The notes: generated by a model from the sequence alone, not told the origin. Counted from the stretch's first letter, positions 1 to 10,854 are shown. The stretch is DNA of 64,000 nt from Pseudovibrio exalbescens (GCF_028737195.1 NZ_JAQZAJ010000004.1:310001-374000); one strand, 5' to 3'. Numbers and translations: made by a program.

Positions 1-8
1 ATGTGACA

Positions 9-31
9 GAGGGGGGCCACAGGCTCCCCTC
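9..31. other. Strong hairpin at left edge
   Basis: GAGGGGGGCC (9-18) pairs with GGCTCCCCTC (22-31) across a three-base loop, with one G-U pair. It may end a gene lying left of the window, but no T tract follows on the plus strand, so an intrinsic terminator is not certain. Confidence 0.4.
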
Positions 32-178
32 AAGTCATTTGTACCGGGAAGACTAAGCTGACTAACCATCAGCTCTTGGGCCAGGAATTATGGGAACCCC
101 AACTCAGCAGCTTTTGACGAAGCAACTATTTGAACCTTCACGTCAGATCTCGAATTTTTCGGAGTTGGGAGGCTCTTA

Positions 179-1450
179 ATGACTGATGTAACTGCAAAAT
201 CTCAAACCAAAGAAAAGGCCTCGCCGCAAGGCACTGTTCTGGGCGCTGCTGTTATTGCAGCGGGCACAGGTGTGGGTGCAGGCATTTTCTCTCTACCCGT
301 GGCAAACAGTGGTGTGTGGTTCACCATCGCCTTGGTGGTCATGGCAGCCGTTGCGTACATCATGCATAGCGCGTCTATGTATATCATGGAAGCAACACTG
401 CACTTCCCTAAGGACTCGAACTACGACAGTATCGCAAAAGGCACGCTCGGCAATTTCGGTCGCTTGATCAATGGCTTGTCCGTTGCTTTCTTGTGCTACG
501 TTCTCACTTATGCCTACATTTCCGGCGGTAGCTCGGTAATCACATATTCCCTGTCGTTGCTTGGCGATGGCTTTGCCCTGTCCTCCGGCATGGCCAGCTT
601 CATCTTCGCGGCGGTGCTCATCTCCATCGTGATGTTGGGTGCGACTGCAGTGGACCGTGTGAACACCGTTCTTATCGGTGGTATGGTCATTACGTTCGTC
701 ATGAGCCTTGGTGGACTGATTTCCAACTCTTCAACGGAAATCCTGTTCCCTCAGGTCAATCTTGGCGATCAACTACCTTACGTCTTCTATACAATTAGCT
801 TCATGGTAGCCAGCTTCGGCTTCCAGATCACGGTGCCTACCATTACCAACTATCTCGGTCTCGACCCTAAGCGGACGAGTCGTGCACTGATCTATGCGAT
901 GATGATCGCAGGTGGTTTCTACTTCTGCTGGATGCTGGCAGTATTTGGAAACGTTCCACGCGAGCAGTTCCCACAGATTATTGCAGATGGTGGTAACATT
1001 GGTAACATCCTTGCTGCACTGGCTGAAACAGGTGTAAGCGCGAACATTTCTACTGCTCTGCAGGTGTTCGGCAACATGGCAGTTGCGACCTCCTTCCTGG
1101 GTGTGTCTCTCTCCCTGTTCGACTACATTTGTGACCTGTGCAACTTCGATAAGCACACTTGGGACGGCAAGCTGAAGGCAAGTGCAATTGCATTCCTTCC
1201 TACTGTGGTTCTGGCTATCTTGTATCCAGACGGATTCATCACCGCGATTGGCTACGCAGGCGTTGTACTGGTCATCTTCAGCCTTCTCTCCCCAATCGTC
1301 ATGGTGATGATTTGCCGCAAGCGTAACCCGAACATGTATCAGGTTACAGGTGGCATGCCGCGCATGGCTCTGGTGTTCGGCTTTGGCATACTGATCTTCA
1401 TCGTTGCCTTCCTGGAAATCGCAGGTCTCCTGCCGATCTTCGGAGCCTAA
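179..1450 (+). CDS. Aromatic amino acid permease, HAAAP family (TyrP/Mtr-like)
   Basis: Inner-membrane proton symporter expected to import tyrosine, tryptophan or phenylalanine. The 423-residue protein has about eleven hydrophobic segments. Its first helix carries the family signature (GTVLGAAVIAAGTGVGAGIF), and the stretch around residues 210-225 (SFGFQITVPTI) matches the conserved SFGFH..VPSI region of TyrP and Mtr. The start is supported by a GGGAGG ribosome site six bases upstream (167-172). It stands alone: a strong terminator follows at 1530-1568 and the next gene is on the other strand. Family assignment is firm; which aromatic amino acid is carried cannot be read from the sequence. 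Confidence 0.9.
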   Translation: MTDVTAKSQTKEKASPQGTVLGAAVIAAGTGVGAGIFSLPVANSGVWFTIALVVMAAVAYIMHSASMYIMEATLHFPKDSNYDSIAKGTLGNFGRLINGLSVAFLCYVLTYAYISGGSSVITYSLSLLGDGFALSSGMASFIFAAVLISIVMLGATAVDRVNTVLIGGMVITFVMSLGGLISNSSTEILFPQVNLGDQLPYVFYTISFMVASFGFQITVPTITNYLGLDPKRTSRALIYAMMIAGGFYFCWMLAVFGNVPREQFPQIIADGGNIGNILAALAETGVSANISTALQVFGNMAVATSFLGVSLSLFDYICDLCNFDKHTWDGKLKASAIAFLPTVVLAILYPDGFITAIGYAGVVLVIFSLLSPIVMVMICRKRNPNMYQVTGGMPRMALVFGFGILIFIVAFLEIAGLLPIFGA

Positions 1451-1529
1451 GTTGCACCATAGGTTCTCACAGGGATAGCCCCCCGCTATCCCTGAAAAGG
1501 GCCCGCAACTTCGTAGTGACAAAAGAAGT

Positions 1530-1568
1530 CCTCGCCGCGATTTGGTCGATCACGGCGGGGATTTTTTT
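1530..1568 (+). terminator. Intrinsic terminator after the aromatic permease
   Basis: CCTCGCCG (1530-1537) pairs with CGGCGGGG (1553-1560), followed by ATTTTTTT. A classic rho-independent terminator for the plus strand. Confidence 0.85.
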
Positions 1569-1612
1569 ATGATTCAGGCGAGGTGCCACAGCGGCGTCCC
1601 GGCCTGTGGTCC

Positions 1613-1930
1613 TTAGGGTTGGTGCCCGGTAGAGACAAGGGCTGGTGCGACCCCGGCGTGCGCGCCTTCAAAGGCAATGCCCACCTCATCGCCTTGTATC
1701 CAGCGGATGATGCCTTCAAACCGCGTGCCTTTGGACACAACGTTGATCACCACATGGGACCCGATTGTCAGATCTCTGGGATTGACCGATATCCGGCATC
1801 CGCCCTCGCCGATGTCTTCCACCACGCACGCGCGGTTAAAAGGCTCCACCAACAAAACGGCGCGCCAGCGGCAGGCCCGACGTGGATGCGCCCTGTTTTC
1901 CATCTCGATCAGCTTGGGCTTTGGAAGCAT
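1613..1930 (-). CDS. Single-domain PilZ protein (c-di-GMP binding)
   Basis: A 105-residue cytoplasmic protein that is essentially one PilZ domain, the small beta barrel that binds cyclic di-GMP. The N-terminal arginine motif (HPRRACR) is at residues 15-21 and is followed by the second binding motif as DIGEGG, where the usual D/N-x-S-x-x-G has Gly in place of Ser. The Ser-to-Gly change may weaken ligand binding. No effector domain is fused, so it would act through a partner protein. It is monocistronic, and its upstream region (1931-2172) is shared with the plus-strand NTF2-like gene. Confidence 0.8.
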   Translation of the reverse strand: MLPKPKLIEMENRAHPRRACRWRAVLLVEPFNRACVVEDIGEGGCRISVNPRDLTIGSHVVINVVSKGTRFEGIIRWIQGDEVGIAFEGAHAGVAPALVSTGHQP

Positions 1931-2172
1931 GTTTTACTCGTAAGAAAAGCCGGAAATAATTGATTTGAATGCTCAAATGAAAATGCTCCTTTGTAGTAGC
2001 AGGGCATTTCTTGAGGGAGTTTTAACGGCTAATAACCTCTTCGGACTCCATGGCTTTTTTCCGGTCCGCTACACGCGCTCTACGCGCCTCAGGAAAAATC
2101 CGGTGCTTTCGATTCTGAAAAACGCTGCCTATACTCGGCGCAAAACAGATGAGCACCACAGGAGGAAACCAC

Positions 2173-2598
2173 ATGATCGCCGCTGAACAGAACGCGGAAC
2201 GGACCGCCAAAGCAGAAGCAATGTGCCGTGAATATGCCCGGCGTCTGGAAGGTAATGATCTGAACTACCTGCTGGAGCTGTTCACGAGCGATGCCCGTGT
2301 GCGCTCACCCATCTTCGAAGAGCAGCGGGCAAAGGAATTTTATACCTTCATCCTGACCGAGATCTCCAACCGATCCATTCGGGTGCAATCGGTAATGGTG
2401 AGTCCGGAAAACCCAACCCGCGCTGCCTTGCATGCGCGCTACAACCGTCAGGTGACCGGCGCACTGCCGCGCACCATCGATGTGGTTGACCTGTTCTGCT
2501 TTACGCCGGAGCTGGACAAGATCACGGACGTCACCATCATCTATGACAGCGTCAAGGTGCGTGAAGACTTCAACTTCCCTGCTTTTCCGTCCAGTTGA
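2173..2598 (+). CDS. NTF2-like (SnoaL-type) protein
   Basis: A 141-residue soluble alpha+beta protein that looks like the SnoaL/NTF2-like fold: an N-terminal helix pair (residues about 8-35), a strand after LFTSDARVRSPIF, and a beta-sheet half ending near DVTIIYDSVKV. Such proteins are small hydrolases, isomerases or dimerisation modules; function cannot be given. I chose the ATG at 2173 because AGGAGG lies at 2160-2165, inside the longer reading frame that opens at 2149. Its 3' end overlaps the convergent hydrolase gene by 58 bases. Confidence 0.6.
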   Translation: MIAAEQNAERTAKAEAMCREYARRLEGNDLNYLLELFTSDARVRSPIFEEQRAKEFYTFILTEISNRSIRVQSVMVSPENPTRAALHARYNRQVTGALPRTIDVVDLFCFTPELDKITDVTIIYDSVKVREDFNFPAFPSS

Positions 2599-3398
2599 TC
2601 GGATTGACCGCTCCCGCGGCCTGCCATAAGCGCACTTGGCAGGCCGTCTTGCGTTTCCAAAATGAAGGCCCTGACGCGGGACGTTATGTGCCGTGTCAGT
2701 GTCTGGCACGCAGAATTGTAGCTGTGATCGTCTTCGACAAACAGAAATGAGATCGAGGGGCTGAACCGGTATTTGGTTGCCACCTCCTCGCCGCCATAGG
2801 CATCGCTTCGGCCCTGAATGATCAAGGTCGGCACCTTCAGCTTGCGCAGGTGATGAACCCGTGACAGGGCGGGGCCTTCCTCCGGGTTCTGGAAGGGGTA
2901 ACCGAACGCGATATGGCCTGATACCCGAGCATGGCGGTCCAGATAGGTGCCAACCCGTGCGCCCATGGAATGTCCAAGCAGTAAAAACCGAGCAGAAACT
3001 GGGAATTGGTCGAGCATGGAGCGGACCTCATCCCTGCGATCTGCGGCCTGCGCAAAGCTGGGGGAAAAATAGTCCGTCCAACCCGGATAGCCGCCAAAAA
3101 CTTTGGGCAGGGCGCTGCTCATGGCGCGTGTCATCGCCCTCAAGCCGCCCCTGCGAGATTTCGCGGCAGAGCTGTGAGCCGGTTCAGTGGCGTTCTGCGT
3201 GGGCGGTGTCGGTCGTGGCTCCAGACGCCAAATCGCAAGGCCCCAATCCCGCAGCTGCGCGTTCAGACGATCGATTTGAATGGACCGAAAAGATCGATTG
3301 CTGCGGCCCAACACCAAAACAGGCCGGGAGGCATCCTCCTTGCCGGCAATCAACCGCATTTGGCATTCGCCGCCTCGCGAGACAACCAATCTCTCCAT
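2541..3398 (-). CDS. Alpha/beta hydrolase (dienelactone hydrolase/KANL3-Tex30-like)
   Basis: A 285-residue cytoplasmic serine hydrolase. The nucleophile elbow is GHSMG, the acid is probably the Asp in QGRSDAYGG, and the histidine is in EDDHSY, so the Ser-Asp-His triad is complete and in order. There is no signal peptide. The C-terminal part, after about residue 245, is polar and non-conserved-looking and is the part that overlaps the convergent NTF2-like gene. Substrate unknown. The start is less sure: a Met at residue 14 is an alternative. Confidence 0.75.
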   Translation of the reverse strand: MERLVVSRGGECQMRLIAGKEDASRPVLVLGRSNRSFRSIQIDRLNAQLRDWGLAIWRLEPRPTPPTQNATEPAHSSAAKSRRGGLRAMTRAMSSALPKVFGGYPGWTDYFSPSFAQAADRRDEVRSMLDQFPVSARFLLLGHSMGARVGTYLDRHARVSGHIAFGYPFQNPEEGPALSRVHHLRKLKVPTLIIQGRSDAYGGEEVATKYRFSPSISFLFVEDDHSYNSACQTLTRHITSRVRAFILETQDGLPSALMAGRGSGQSDQLDGKAGKLKSSRTLTLS

Positions 3399-3819
3399 GG
3401 ATATGCCCGACCGTTAGATCTTCATCTCGAAGTTTTGAGAACAAAGCGCCGCTCACCGAGTGGCCTGATAAACCCTTCCTCATGACACTACGTAAACCTA
3501 CTGTTGTTTAGGATTGCTCTAACAGGCTGGCCCATCAAGAATAAACGTCCCAACACCCTCATAACCTAGGGGAGCCAGTGGGTTCGGTCTTCCACAGACC
3601 ACCACCTTTAGTTGAGAAACGACGATATATTTCAGGTGGATATGCTAAATTCCTGAAATCCGCAGATGATGGGAGGAGACGGCAAGGCCTGAATGGGAGG
3701 ACGCGTCGTCAACCGAACCTGCGGTGTTCCTTAGGACTTAATGGTTTGGTGAACCTTCCGCCGAAACCCTTTCGGGTGAACGGCGTCGGCAAGGCTCACT
3801 GCAACTCGTGGGGTGGCGA
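3399..3819. other. Intergenic region upstream of the chitobiase gene
   Basis: About 420 bases between divergent genes with no supportable coding sequence. The only clear structure is an inverted repeat, ATTTCAGG (3629-3636) and CCTGAAAT (3652-3659), spaced by 15 bases. It could be an operator or a hairpin in the leader of the chitobiase gene. No known riboswitch was recognised. Confidence 0.4.
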
Positions 3820-6489
3820 ATGCGAAATCTTTCAGGACCTTTGGCAGCGATGGTTCCCTTGCTGCTGGGCCTTTCTACGGCTCAGGCCGATCAAACACCA
3901 CATCAGCTGGTGGATGCCTTGAGCGAAATCTCCGTCAAGTTTCAGGTCCTCGATAATCAGGCTGCTGAAGATGGCGTTGATTGTTCGTCATTGGGCGCTG
4001 ATTGGGGGTCATGCAACACCGTCAATCTGACCCTGACCAATGGTGATACCGCCATCGAAGGCACCGGCTGGGCGCTGTATTTCCATAGCATTCGCCAAAT
4101 CCTGAAGCTGGACAGCGATCAGTTCACGATCACCCACGTTACGGGCGACTTGCACAAGCTTGAACCTACAGACAAGTTCACCGGTCTTGCCGCGGGCGCG
4201 TCCATCACGCTGCCTTACATCGGGGAGTACTGGCAGCTGTTTGAAACGGACTTCATGCCGCGCTGGTATGCCGTCGCCGAGGGAGCCGAGCCCAAGGTTC
4301 TGGCGGCCACGGACACGGAAGACCTAAGCGCGTTTTTGGCACCAATCAGCGGCGATAACTGGAAGCGCACCACCAAGGACAACAATGTTCTTATGACCGC
4401 GCAAAGCCGTTTCGAGAAAAATCAGCACGTTTCTCCGCTCGATGCGACCGCGCTGCGGGGGCAGATCATTCCAAGCCCCATGAAGCTAGAGGTTGGCGCG
4501 GCAGACCTTGACATTGCCAATGGTCTTGACCTGTCTCTTTCGGGTCTTTCTGAGGCATCGCTCAGCGTTGTGCGCGAGCAGATGGCAGGTGCCGGTTTGA
4601 ACTTCAGCGGCGAAGGGGCTCCGGTCATGGGCCGTGTTGACGCTGATGGGTTTGACGGCGACCTTGCCAAGAGCGGCGCCTACCGCCTCAACATTACGCC
4701 CGAGGGGGTTGATGTGGTCGGCTTCGATGAAGCGGGCCTGTTTTATGGCCTTCAGTCCATGCTCTCCGTGCTGCCTGCGGACGGCAGCCTCACCCTGCCC
4801 CACCTCAGCGTGGAAGATGCGCCGCGCCTTGCCTATCGCGGAGCGTTTCTGGATGTGGCCCGCAACTTCCATTCCAAGCAGGCCGTGTTGCGTCTGCTCG
4901 ATCAGATGGCCGCCTACAAGCTCAACAAGTTCCACTTCCACCTGAGTGATGATGAAGGCTGGCGTATTGAGGTGCCCGGTCTGCCAGAGCTGACCGAAGT
5001 GGGCAGCAAGCGCTGTCACGATCCCTCCGAAACCACTTGTCTGCTGCCACAGCTCGGTTCTGGCCCGAACAGTGACAACTTCGGTTCTGGTCACTTCACG
5101 CGCCCGGACTATCTGGAGATCCTGGCCTATGCCAAGGCCCGCCACATCGAGGTGATCCCGGAAATTGACATGCCCGCCCACGCGCGTGCTGCTGTGGTTT
5201 CCATGGAAGCGCGTTACCAGCGCTACATGTCGGAAGGCAACGAGGTTGCGGCCAACGAGTTCCGCCTTGTCGATCCAACGGACACTTCCAACACCACTTC
5301 CGTTCAGTTTTATGATCGCAAAAGCTACCTGAACCCGTGTCTGGACTCGTCCAAGCGCTTTGTTACCAAGGTGGTGAGTGAAATTGCCGCCATGCATGCA
5401 GAGGCAGGCGTGCCGCTGACCACATGGCACTTTGGCGGCGATGAAGCCAAGAACATCTACCTTGGTGGGGGCTATCAGGACCTCAACGACGAGCTGGTGC
5501 CATGGAAGGGAACCATCGACAAGAGCGTTCAGGACAAGCCTTGGGCCAAGTCGCAGGTCTGTCAGGCCATGGTCGATGCCGGTACCATTGGGGATGTGGA
5601 CGAGCTTGCCAGCTACTTCGCTGTTGAGGTGAGCAAGATCCTGAAAGACAACGGCATTTCCACCATGCAGGCATGGCAGGATGGTCTGAAGCACGCCAGC
5701 TCCGCTGCGGATTTTGCCGTTGACACGGTGCGGGTCAACTTCTGGGATACGCTGTTCTGGGGTGGCTTTGACAGTGCGCAGGATTGGGCCAACAAGGGCT
5801 TTGAGGTGATCCTCTCCAACCCTGATTATGTCTACCTGGACATGCCGTACGAGGTGAACCCGGCAGAGCGCGGGTATTACTGGGCCACACGCTTCAGTGA
5901 TGAGGCCAAGGTCTTCAGCTTTGCGCCGGACAACCTGCCACAAAACGCGGAAACGTCCGTTGACCGGGATGGCAACCACTTCACCGCCAAGAGCGACAAG
6001 CAATGGCCGGGTGCAACAGGCCTTTCAGCTCAGCTGTGGAGCGAGACGGTGCGCACCGACGCGCAGATGGACAGCATGATCTTCCCGCGTCTTCTGTCTG
6101 TTGCAGAGCGGGCGTGGCACCGGGCGGCATGGGAACAAGACTATGAACCGGGCCGCGAATATGTTGGCGGGGAAACCAACCATGTGGACCACGACGCGCT
6201 GCGCGCTGACTGGAACCGGTTTGCCAACCTCTTGGGCCAGCGCGAGTTGGCGCGCCTTGATCGGGGCGGCGTTTCCTACCGTCTGCCTGTGCCGGGTGCC
6301 ACAGTGGCGGATGGCAAACTGCAGGCAAATGCGGCGTTTCCGGGCCTGACCATCGAGTATTCGTTGGATGGCGGCAGCACTTGGCAGACCTATGATGCAG
6401 CCACCCCGCCTGCAGTCGCAACGCCGGTACACCTGCGCACCACCTCTCCAGATGGCACGCGCATCAGCCGGGTTGAGATTCTCCAATAA
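3820..6489 (+). CDS. Secreted beta-N-acetylhexosaminidase / chitobiase (GH20)
   Basis: Hydrolyses chitobiose and related N-acetylglucosaminides outside the cytoplasm. The 889 residues have the layout of Serratia/Vibrio chitobiases: signal peptide (residues 1-23, ending AQA), an N-terminal carbohydrate-binding CHB_HEX domain (about 30-190), a GH20b domain, the GH20 catalytic barrel (about 345-790) and a small C-terminal immunoglobulin-like domain. HFHLSDDEGWR opens the barrel and WHFGGDEAKN carries the catalytic Asp-Glu pair of substrate-assisted catalysis. The ATG at 3820 follows a purine-rich GTGGGGTGG; a GTG at 3808 is the alternative. A bidirectional terminator follows. The product would supply GlcNAc, which links loosely to the nagB-like gene at 20.3 kb. 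Confidence 0.93.
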   Translation: MRNLSGPLAAMVPLLLGLSTAQADQTPHQLVDALSEISVKFQVLDNQAAEDGVDCSSLGADWGSCNTVNLTLTNGDTAIEGTGWALYFHSIRQILKLDSDQFTITHVTGDLHKLEPTDKFTGLAAGASITLPYIGEYWQLFETDFMPRWYAVAEGAEPKVLAATDTEDLSAFLAPISGDNWKRTTKDNNVLMTAQSRFEKNQHVSPLDATALRGQIIPSPMKLEVGAADLDIANGLDLSLSGLSEASLSVVREQMAGAGLNFSGEGAPVMGRVDADGFDGDLAKSGAYRLNITPEGVDVVGFDEAGLFYGLQSMLSVLPADGSLTLPHLSVEDAPRLAYRGAFLDVARNFHSKQAVLRLLDQMAAYKLNKFHFHLSDDEGWRIEVPGLPELTEVGSKRCHDPSETTCLLPQLGSGPNSDNFGSGHFTRPDYLEILAYAKARHIEVIPEIDMPAHARAAVVSMEARYQRYMSEGNEVAANEFRLVDPTDTSNTTSVQFYDRKSYLNPCLDSSKRFVTKVVSEIAAMHAEAGVPLTTWHFGGDEAKNIYLGGGYQDLNDELVPWKGTIDKSVQDKPWAKSQVCQAMVDAGTIGDVDELASYFAVEVSKILKDNGISTMQAWQDGLKHASSAADFAVDTVRVNFWDTLFWGGFDSAQDWANKGFEVILSNPDYVYLDMPYEVNPAERGYYWATRFSDEAKVFSFAPDNLPQNAETSVDRDGNHFTAKSDKQWPGATGLSAQLWSETVRTDAQMDSMIFPRLLSVAERAWHRAAWEQDYEPGREYVGGETNHVDHDALRADWNRFANLLGQRELARLDRGGVSYRLPVPGATVADGKLQANAAFPGLTIEYSLDGGSTWQTYDAATPPAVATPVHLRTTSPDGTRISRVEILQ

Positions 6490-6538
6490 CGCCAAGGTCA
6501 AAAACCGCCACTAAAGGTGGGGTGTATTGGGACACAAA

Positions 6539-6574
6539 AAAGGCCGCTGGGTTTTCTCAGCGGCCTTTCCTGTT
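6539..6574. terminator. Bidirectional intrinsic terminator
   Basis: AAAGGCCGCTG (6539-6549) pairs with CAGCGGCCTTT (6558-6568), with T-rich sequence on both sides. It separates the convergent chitobiase and DCC genes. Confidence 0.85.
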
Positions 6575-6585
6575 TTGCCTGTCAG

Positions 6586-6957
6586 CTAGCGTTCTGTCAG
6601 CTCCGCAACGCGGCAGTGCCGGTACATTTTGAACCGCAGGTGGGCAAATCCAGCGTAGGCCACGTCGACGAGCTGCTTGATGATGGGGGCGCGCACCACC
6701 GGCACCAGCCAGCGCCACCCGTCGATTTCGCTCCAGATCAAGGTGAAGGCTGAGGCCCCCTTGTGGACCTGCCCCGCCGCATCAACTGCGTGCAGGTAGC
6801 GCAGCGCATCCGCCTGGTTCAGTCCTGTCCCATCCAGCCATTGGGGATAGGTGGCCACATCCGCGAAGGTGATCCGACCTTCCGGCGCAATCTTGCGATA
6901 GTGGTTGATCTCCCGCGCGCACAATCCGCATTTCCCGTCGTAAAATACTGTGATCAT
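6586..6957 (-). CDS. DCC-family (DUF393) thiol-disulfide oxidoreductase-like protein
   Basis: A 123-residue protein with the family signature at the N terminus: FYDGKCGLC, that is D-x-x-C-x-x-C with Cys at about residues 10 and 13, in a thioredoxin-like position. A second conserved block with a WSEIDGWRWL core follows at about residues 72-84. These proteins are predicted redox or dithiol proteins of unsettled function. It is monocistronic. Its promoter side faces the repeat island that starts near 7045. Confidence 0.8.
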   Translation of the reverse strand: MITVFYDGKCGLCAREINHYRKIAPEGRITFADVATYPQWLDGTGLNQADALRYLHAVDAAGQVHKGASAFTLIWSEIDGWRWLVPVVRAPIIKQLVDVAYAGFAHLRFKMYRHCRVAELTER

Positions 6958-7044
6958 GACCCTTTGCCTTTCCTGAGGTTATAGAGCCAAACCCGCGCCG
7001 CGGTTCACTCTTCCCCCCTCGGCCATCTCGAGGACGTCACCTCC

Positions 7045-7640
7045 CCCTTTGCGTCATCCCGCACTTGATGCGGGATCCAGCTCAGCCTCTCCCCAGCTCA
7101 GTGCGCGCGGTTCTGGATACCGGATCGGCGGCTCGCTGCGCTCACCTTGTCCGGTATGACGGTAAAAGGGGAAGAACGGCTTTCAGGTCTAAACACCCAC
7201 CAGCGTCACCTCGCCGTGCGCATTCTCTCCCTCCACCGTCATCCCGCACTTGATGCGGGATCCACCCCGGCCTCTCCTTCAGCTCAGTGCTCGTGGTTCT
7301 GGATACCGGATCTACGCCTAGCTGCGCTCGCCTTGTCCGGTATGACTGTGGTGGTGTGGGCAGCGCTCATCTTGTCGGGTATGACAGTGGTGGTTTGGTT
7401 AGCGTCTCCCGTCTAATTCTCCGGGCTCCGCCTCCCCCCGCCGTCGTCCCCCGCGCTCACCTCCCCCCTCGGCCATCCCTAGGACGTCACCTCCCCCTTT
7501 GCGTCATCCTCCACGCTCACCTCCCCGCTGCCGTCATCCCGCACTTGATGCGGGATCCACCCCGGCCTCGCCCACACCTCAGTGCTCGCGGTTCTGGATA
7601 CCGGACGCGCGCTGTTGCTTCTCCGGCATGACGGTGGTGG
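7045..7640. repeat. Palindromic repeat island A (three ~100-bp units)
   Basis: Three composite units at 7053-7160, 7238-7347 and 7533-7632. Each begins GTCATCCCGCA, folds back on itself (CCCGCACTTGATGCGGG hairpin) to GGGATCCA, and ends with a second imperfect hairpin from TGGATACCGGA to a TCCGGTATGAC-type end. The unit ends, GTCAT and ATGAC, are themselves inverted. Partial right arms (near 7360-7390) and a further sub-repeat (CGGCCATC..AGGACGTCACC at about 7020 and 7472) fill the gaps. The spacing and palindromy are those of intergenic REP/BIME-like elements, not a CRISPR array. No coding sequence is supported here. Confidence 0.85.
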
Positions 7641-7675
7641 GTTGGGTTCCTTCCCCGCCGTGTAGCAGGCTCATG

Positions 7676-8560
7676 TCAGCCCGCCTCTTGCCCCTTCAAG
7701 GCCTCTGTCAGGTGGTCCAGAAAGAAGCTCACCTTCGGCGACAAGTGCCGGTTGTGGGGGTAGACGCCCCAAATGCCATCCTCCCGCTCCTGATAGGGTT
7801 CCAGAAGCGAGACCAGCGCCCCGGCCTCGATGTAGTCTTTCACATAGTAGTCTGGCAGTTGGATCAGCCCCATGCCCTTCAGCGCAGCGTCCACCAGAGC
7901 CCACCCGCTGTTGCAGCGCAGCTTGCCTTTCACCCGCACGGAACGGGCGCGGCCTTGCTCCTGAAACCGCCATGTATCCTGCGTTCCCAAAAGGCAGCGG
8001 TGCTGGTCCAGCTCGGATAGCGCGTGGGGCTCGCCGTGTCGGGCCAGATAGTCCGGGGAGGCACACACATAGAACGTGCGCGATGTCAGTCGCCGCGCCA
8101 TCAGCGTTGAATCCTCCAGCTTGCCCAGCCGAATGGCAAGGTCATAGCCATCCGCCACCAGGTCCACCATCTGGTTGGTCAGGTGCAGTTGCGCTTCTAC
8201 GTCCCGATAGCGGTGCAGGTAATCATTCAGGATCGGGGCAATGGTTCGCTCGCCATAGGTGACAGGCGCAGTCAGCCGCAGCAGGCCGCGCGGGGTCAGC
8301 TGCAGGTTGGTGATGGCGCGCTCCGCTTCCTCCAACCCATCCAGCGACCGGCGGCATTGCTGGAAGTAAAGCTGCCCGGCCTCCGTCATCGAGACCTTTC
8401 GCGTTGTGCGATAAAACAGCTTGATGCCAAGCCGGTGCTCCAAGGCGCTCACCTGTCGGCTTACTTGGGCGGTGGAAATGCCCAGCCGTTTGGCCGCGGC
8501 GGTAAAACTGCTCGTTTCTGCCACTGCAACAAACTCGCTCACGCCTTCCCAGATTTGCAT
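7676..8560 (-). CDS. LysR-family transcriptional regulator, divergent from frmA
   Basis: A 294-residue LysR-type regulator with the winged helix-turn-helix at residues 18-60 (FTAAAKRLGISTAQVSRQVS) and the periplasmic-binding-like effector domain from about 90 onward. It resembles the CrgA/AaeR-like subgroup. It is transcribed away from frmA with 184 bases between the two starts, the usual arrangement for a regulator of the neighbouring operon. A candidate T-N11-A operator lies at 8598-8611. Regulation of formaldehyde oxidation is inferred from position only. Confidence 0.85.
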   Translation of the reverse strand: MQIWEGVSEFVAVAETSSFTAAAKRLGISTAQVSRQVSALEHRLGIKLFYRTTRKVSMTEAGQLYFQQCRRSLDGLEEAERAITNLQLTPRGLLRLTAPVTYGERTIAPILNDYLHRYRDVEAQLHLTNQMVDLVADGYDLAIRLGKLEDSTLMARRLTSRTFYVCASPDYLARHGEPHALSELDQHRCLLGTQDTWRFQEQGRARSVRVKGKLRCNSGWALVDAALKGMGLIQLPDYYVKDYIEAGALVSLLEPYQEREDGIWGVYPHNRHLSPKVSFFLDHLTEALKGQEAG

Positions 8561-8597
8561 GCGTCATCCTTGTTCTGCACCGGTGTGCGGGAGATTG

Positions 8598-8611
8598 TTA
8601 CCCACTGGTAA
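8598..8611. promoter_or_regulatory. Candidate LysR operator
   Basis: TTACCCACTGGTAA is a perfect 5-4-5 inverted repeat that fits the T-N11-A form of LysR sites. It lies in the divergent lysR/frmA spacer, 37 bases from the lysR start. No binding data are implied. Confidence 0.4.
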
Positions 8612-8675
8612 AAGTAATTTGCATTTTATCCCGATTATCACAAGGAGGGCATCAGTTATACTGCCGCTAACGTAA

Positions 8676-9872
<1,197 letters not shown>

Positions 9873-9949
9873 CCCGCTCATGATGGGGAGCGGCGGGCAA
9901 GCTGCGCGGCTCTCCCATTTGAAATAACATTCTTGTTCTCAGGTGCACC

Positions 9950-10789
9950 ATGTCGTTCGAAAACATCTCCAGCTCAAAGTCCTTTGGCGGCTGGCACAAG
10001 CAGTTCACGCACCAGTCCAGCGCGCTCAATTGCCAAATGCGTTTTGCCATCTTCCTGCCGCCGCAGGCCTTTCAAGGTGCAAAGGTGCCGGTGCTTTACT
10101 GGCTTTCCGGCCTCACCTGCACGGATGAAAACTTCATGCAAAAGGCGGGGGCGCACCGGGTGGCGGCGGAACTCGGGCTGGCCATTGTGGCACCGGATAC
10201 CAGCCCGCGCGGTGAAGCCGTTGCCGACGATCCGGGGTATGATCTTGGCACCGGTGCAGGGTTTTATGTAAACGCCACACAGGCACCATGGAACCGGCAC
10301 TACCAGATGTACGACTATGTGTATTTGGAACTGCCAAAACTGATCGAGGAGATGTTCCCCGTTTCGCGCAAACGCGCCATTTCCGGACACTCCATGGGCG
10401 GCCATGGCGCGCTCGTTCTGGGCCTGCGCAACCCGGAGGTCTACACCTCCATTTCCGCTTTTGCGCCCATCAGCAACCCGGTGAACTGCCCATGGGGCGA
10501 AAAGGCGCTGGAGGCCTATTTGGGGCCGGACCGGGACCAATGGGCCCAGTATGATGCCAGCAAGTTGATGCGCAATGCAGATGTCCAGATCCCGGCACTG
10601 GTGGATCAGGGGGATGCCGACCAGTTCCTTTCAGAACAGCTCTTGCCGGAAACCCTTCTGGCCGCCGCGCAGGAAAAGAACTACCCGCTCACGCTCAACA
10701 TGCGAGAAGGGTACGACCACAGCTACTACTTCATCGCCTCGTTCATCGAGGATCACCTGCGCTTCCACGCCGCGCATCTGACGGACTAA
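9950..10789 (+). CDS. fghA: S-formylglutathione hydrolase
   Basis: Cleaves S-formylglutathione to formate and glutathione, completing formaldehyde detoxification started by frmA. The 279-residue esterase-D-type alpha/beta hydrolase has its nucleophile Ser148 in GHSMGGHG, the Asp in QGDADQF and the His in GYDHSYY. Full family length. It sits in the same direction as frmA with a short spacer, so one operon is likely. Repeat island B begins about 65 bases after the stop, so the frmA-fghA module is bracketed by related repeats. Confidence 0.95.
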   Translation: MSFENISSSKSFGGWHKQFTHQSSALNCQMRFAIFLPPQAFQGAKVPVLYWLSGLTCTDENFMQKAGAHRVAAELGLAIVAPDTSPRGEAVADDPGYDLGTGAGFYVNATQAPWNRHYQMYDYVYLELPKLIEEMFPVSRKRAISGHSMGGHGALVLGLRNPEVYTSISAFAPISNPVNCPWGEKALEAYLGPDRDQWAQYDASKLMRNADVQIPALVDQGDADQFLSEQLLPETLLAAAQEKNYPLTLNMREGYDHSYYFIASFIEDHLRFHAAHLTD

Positions 10790-10854
10790 CCCCTCTGGAA
10801 GGTAACGTCCTCTCTGCCCCACCGGGGCATGCCTAGGGCGTTGCCTTTCCACTT

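Noticed and set aside
773-1522. 249-codon minus-strand frame under the aromatic permease
   Set aside because: Antisense to a clear membrane transporter, Cys/His-rich translation without known domain.
4486-6003. 505-codon frame opposite the chitobiase gene
   Set aside because: It lies antisense to a confidently identified GH20 enzyme and has no family features; third-position bias of the real gene explains it.
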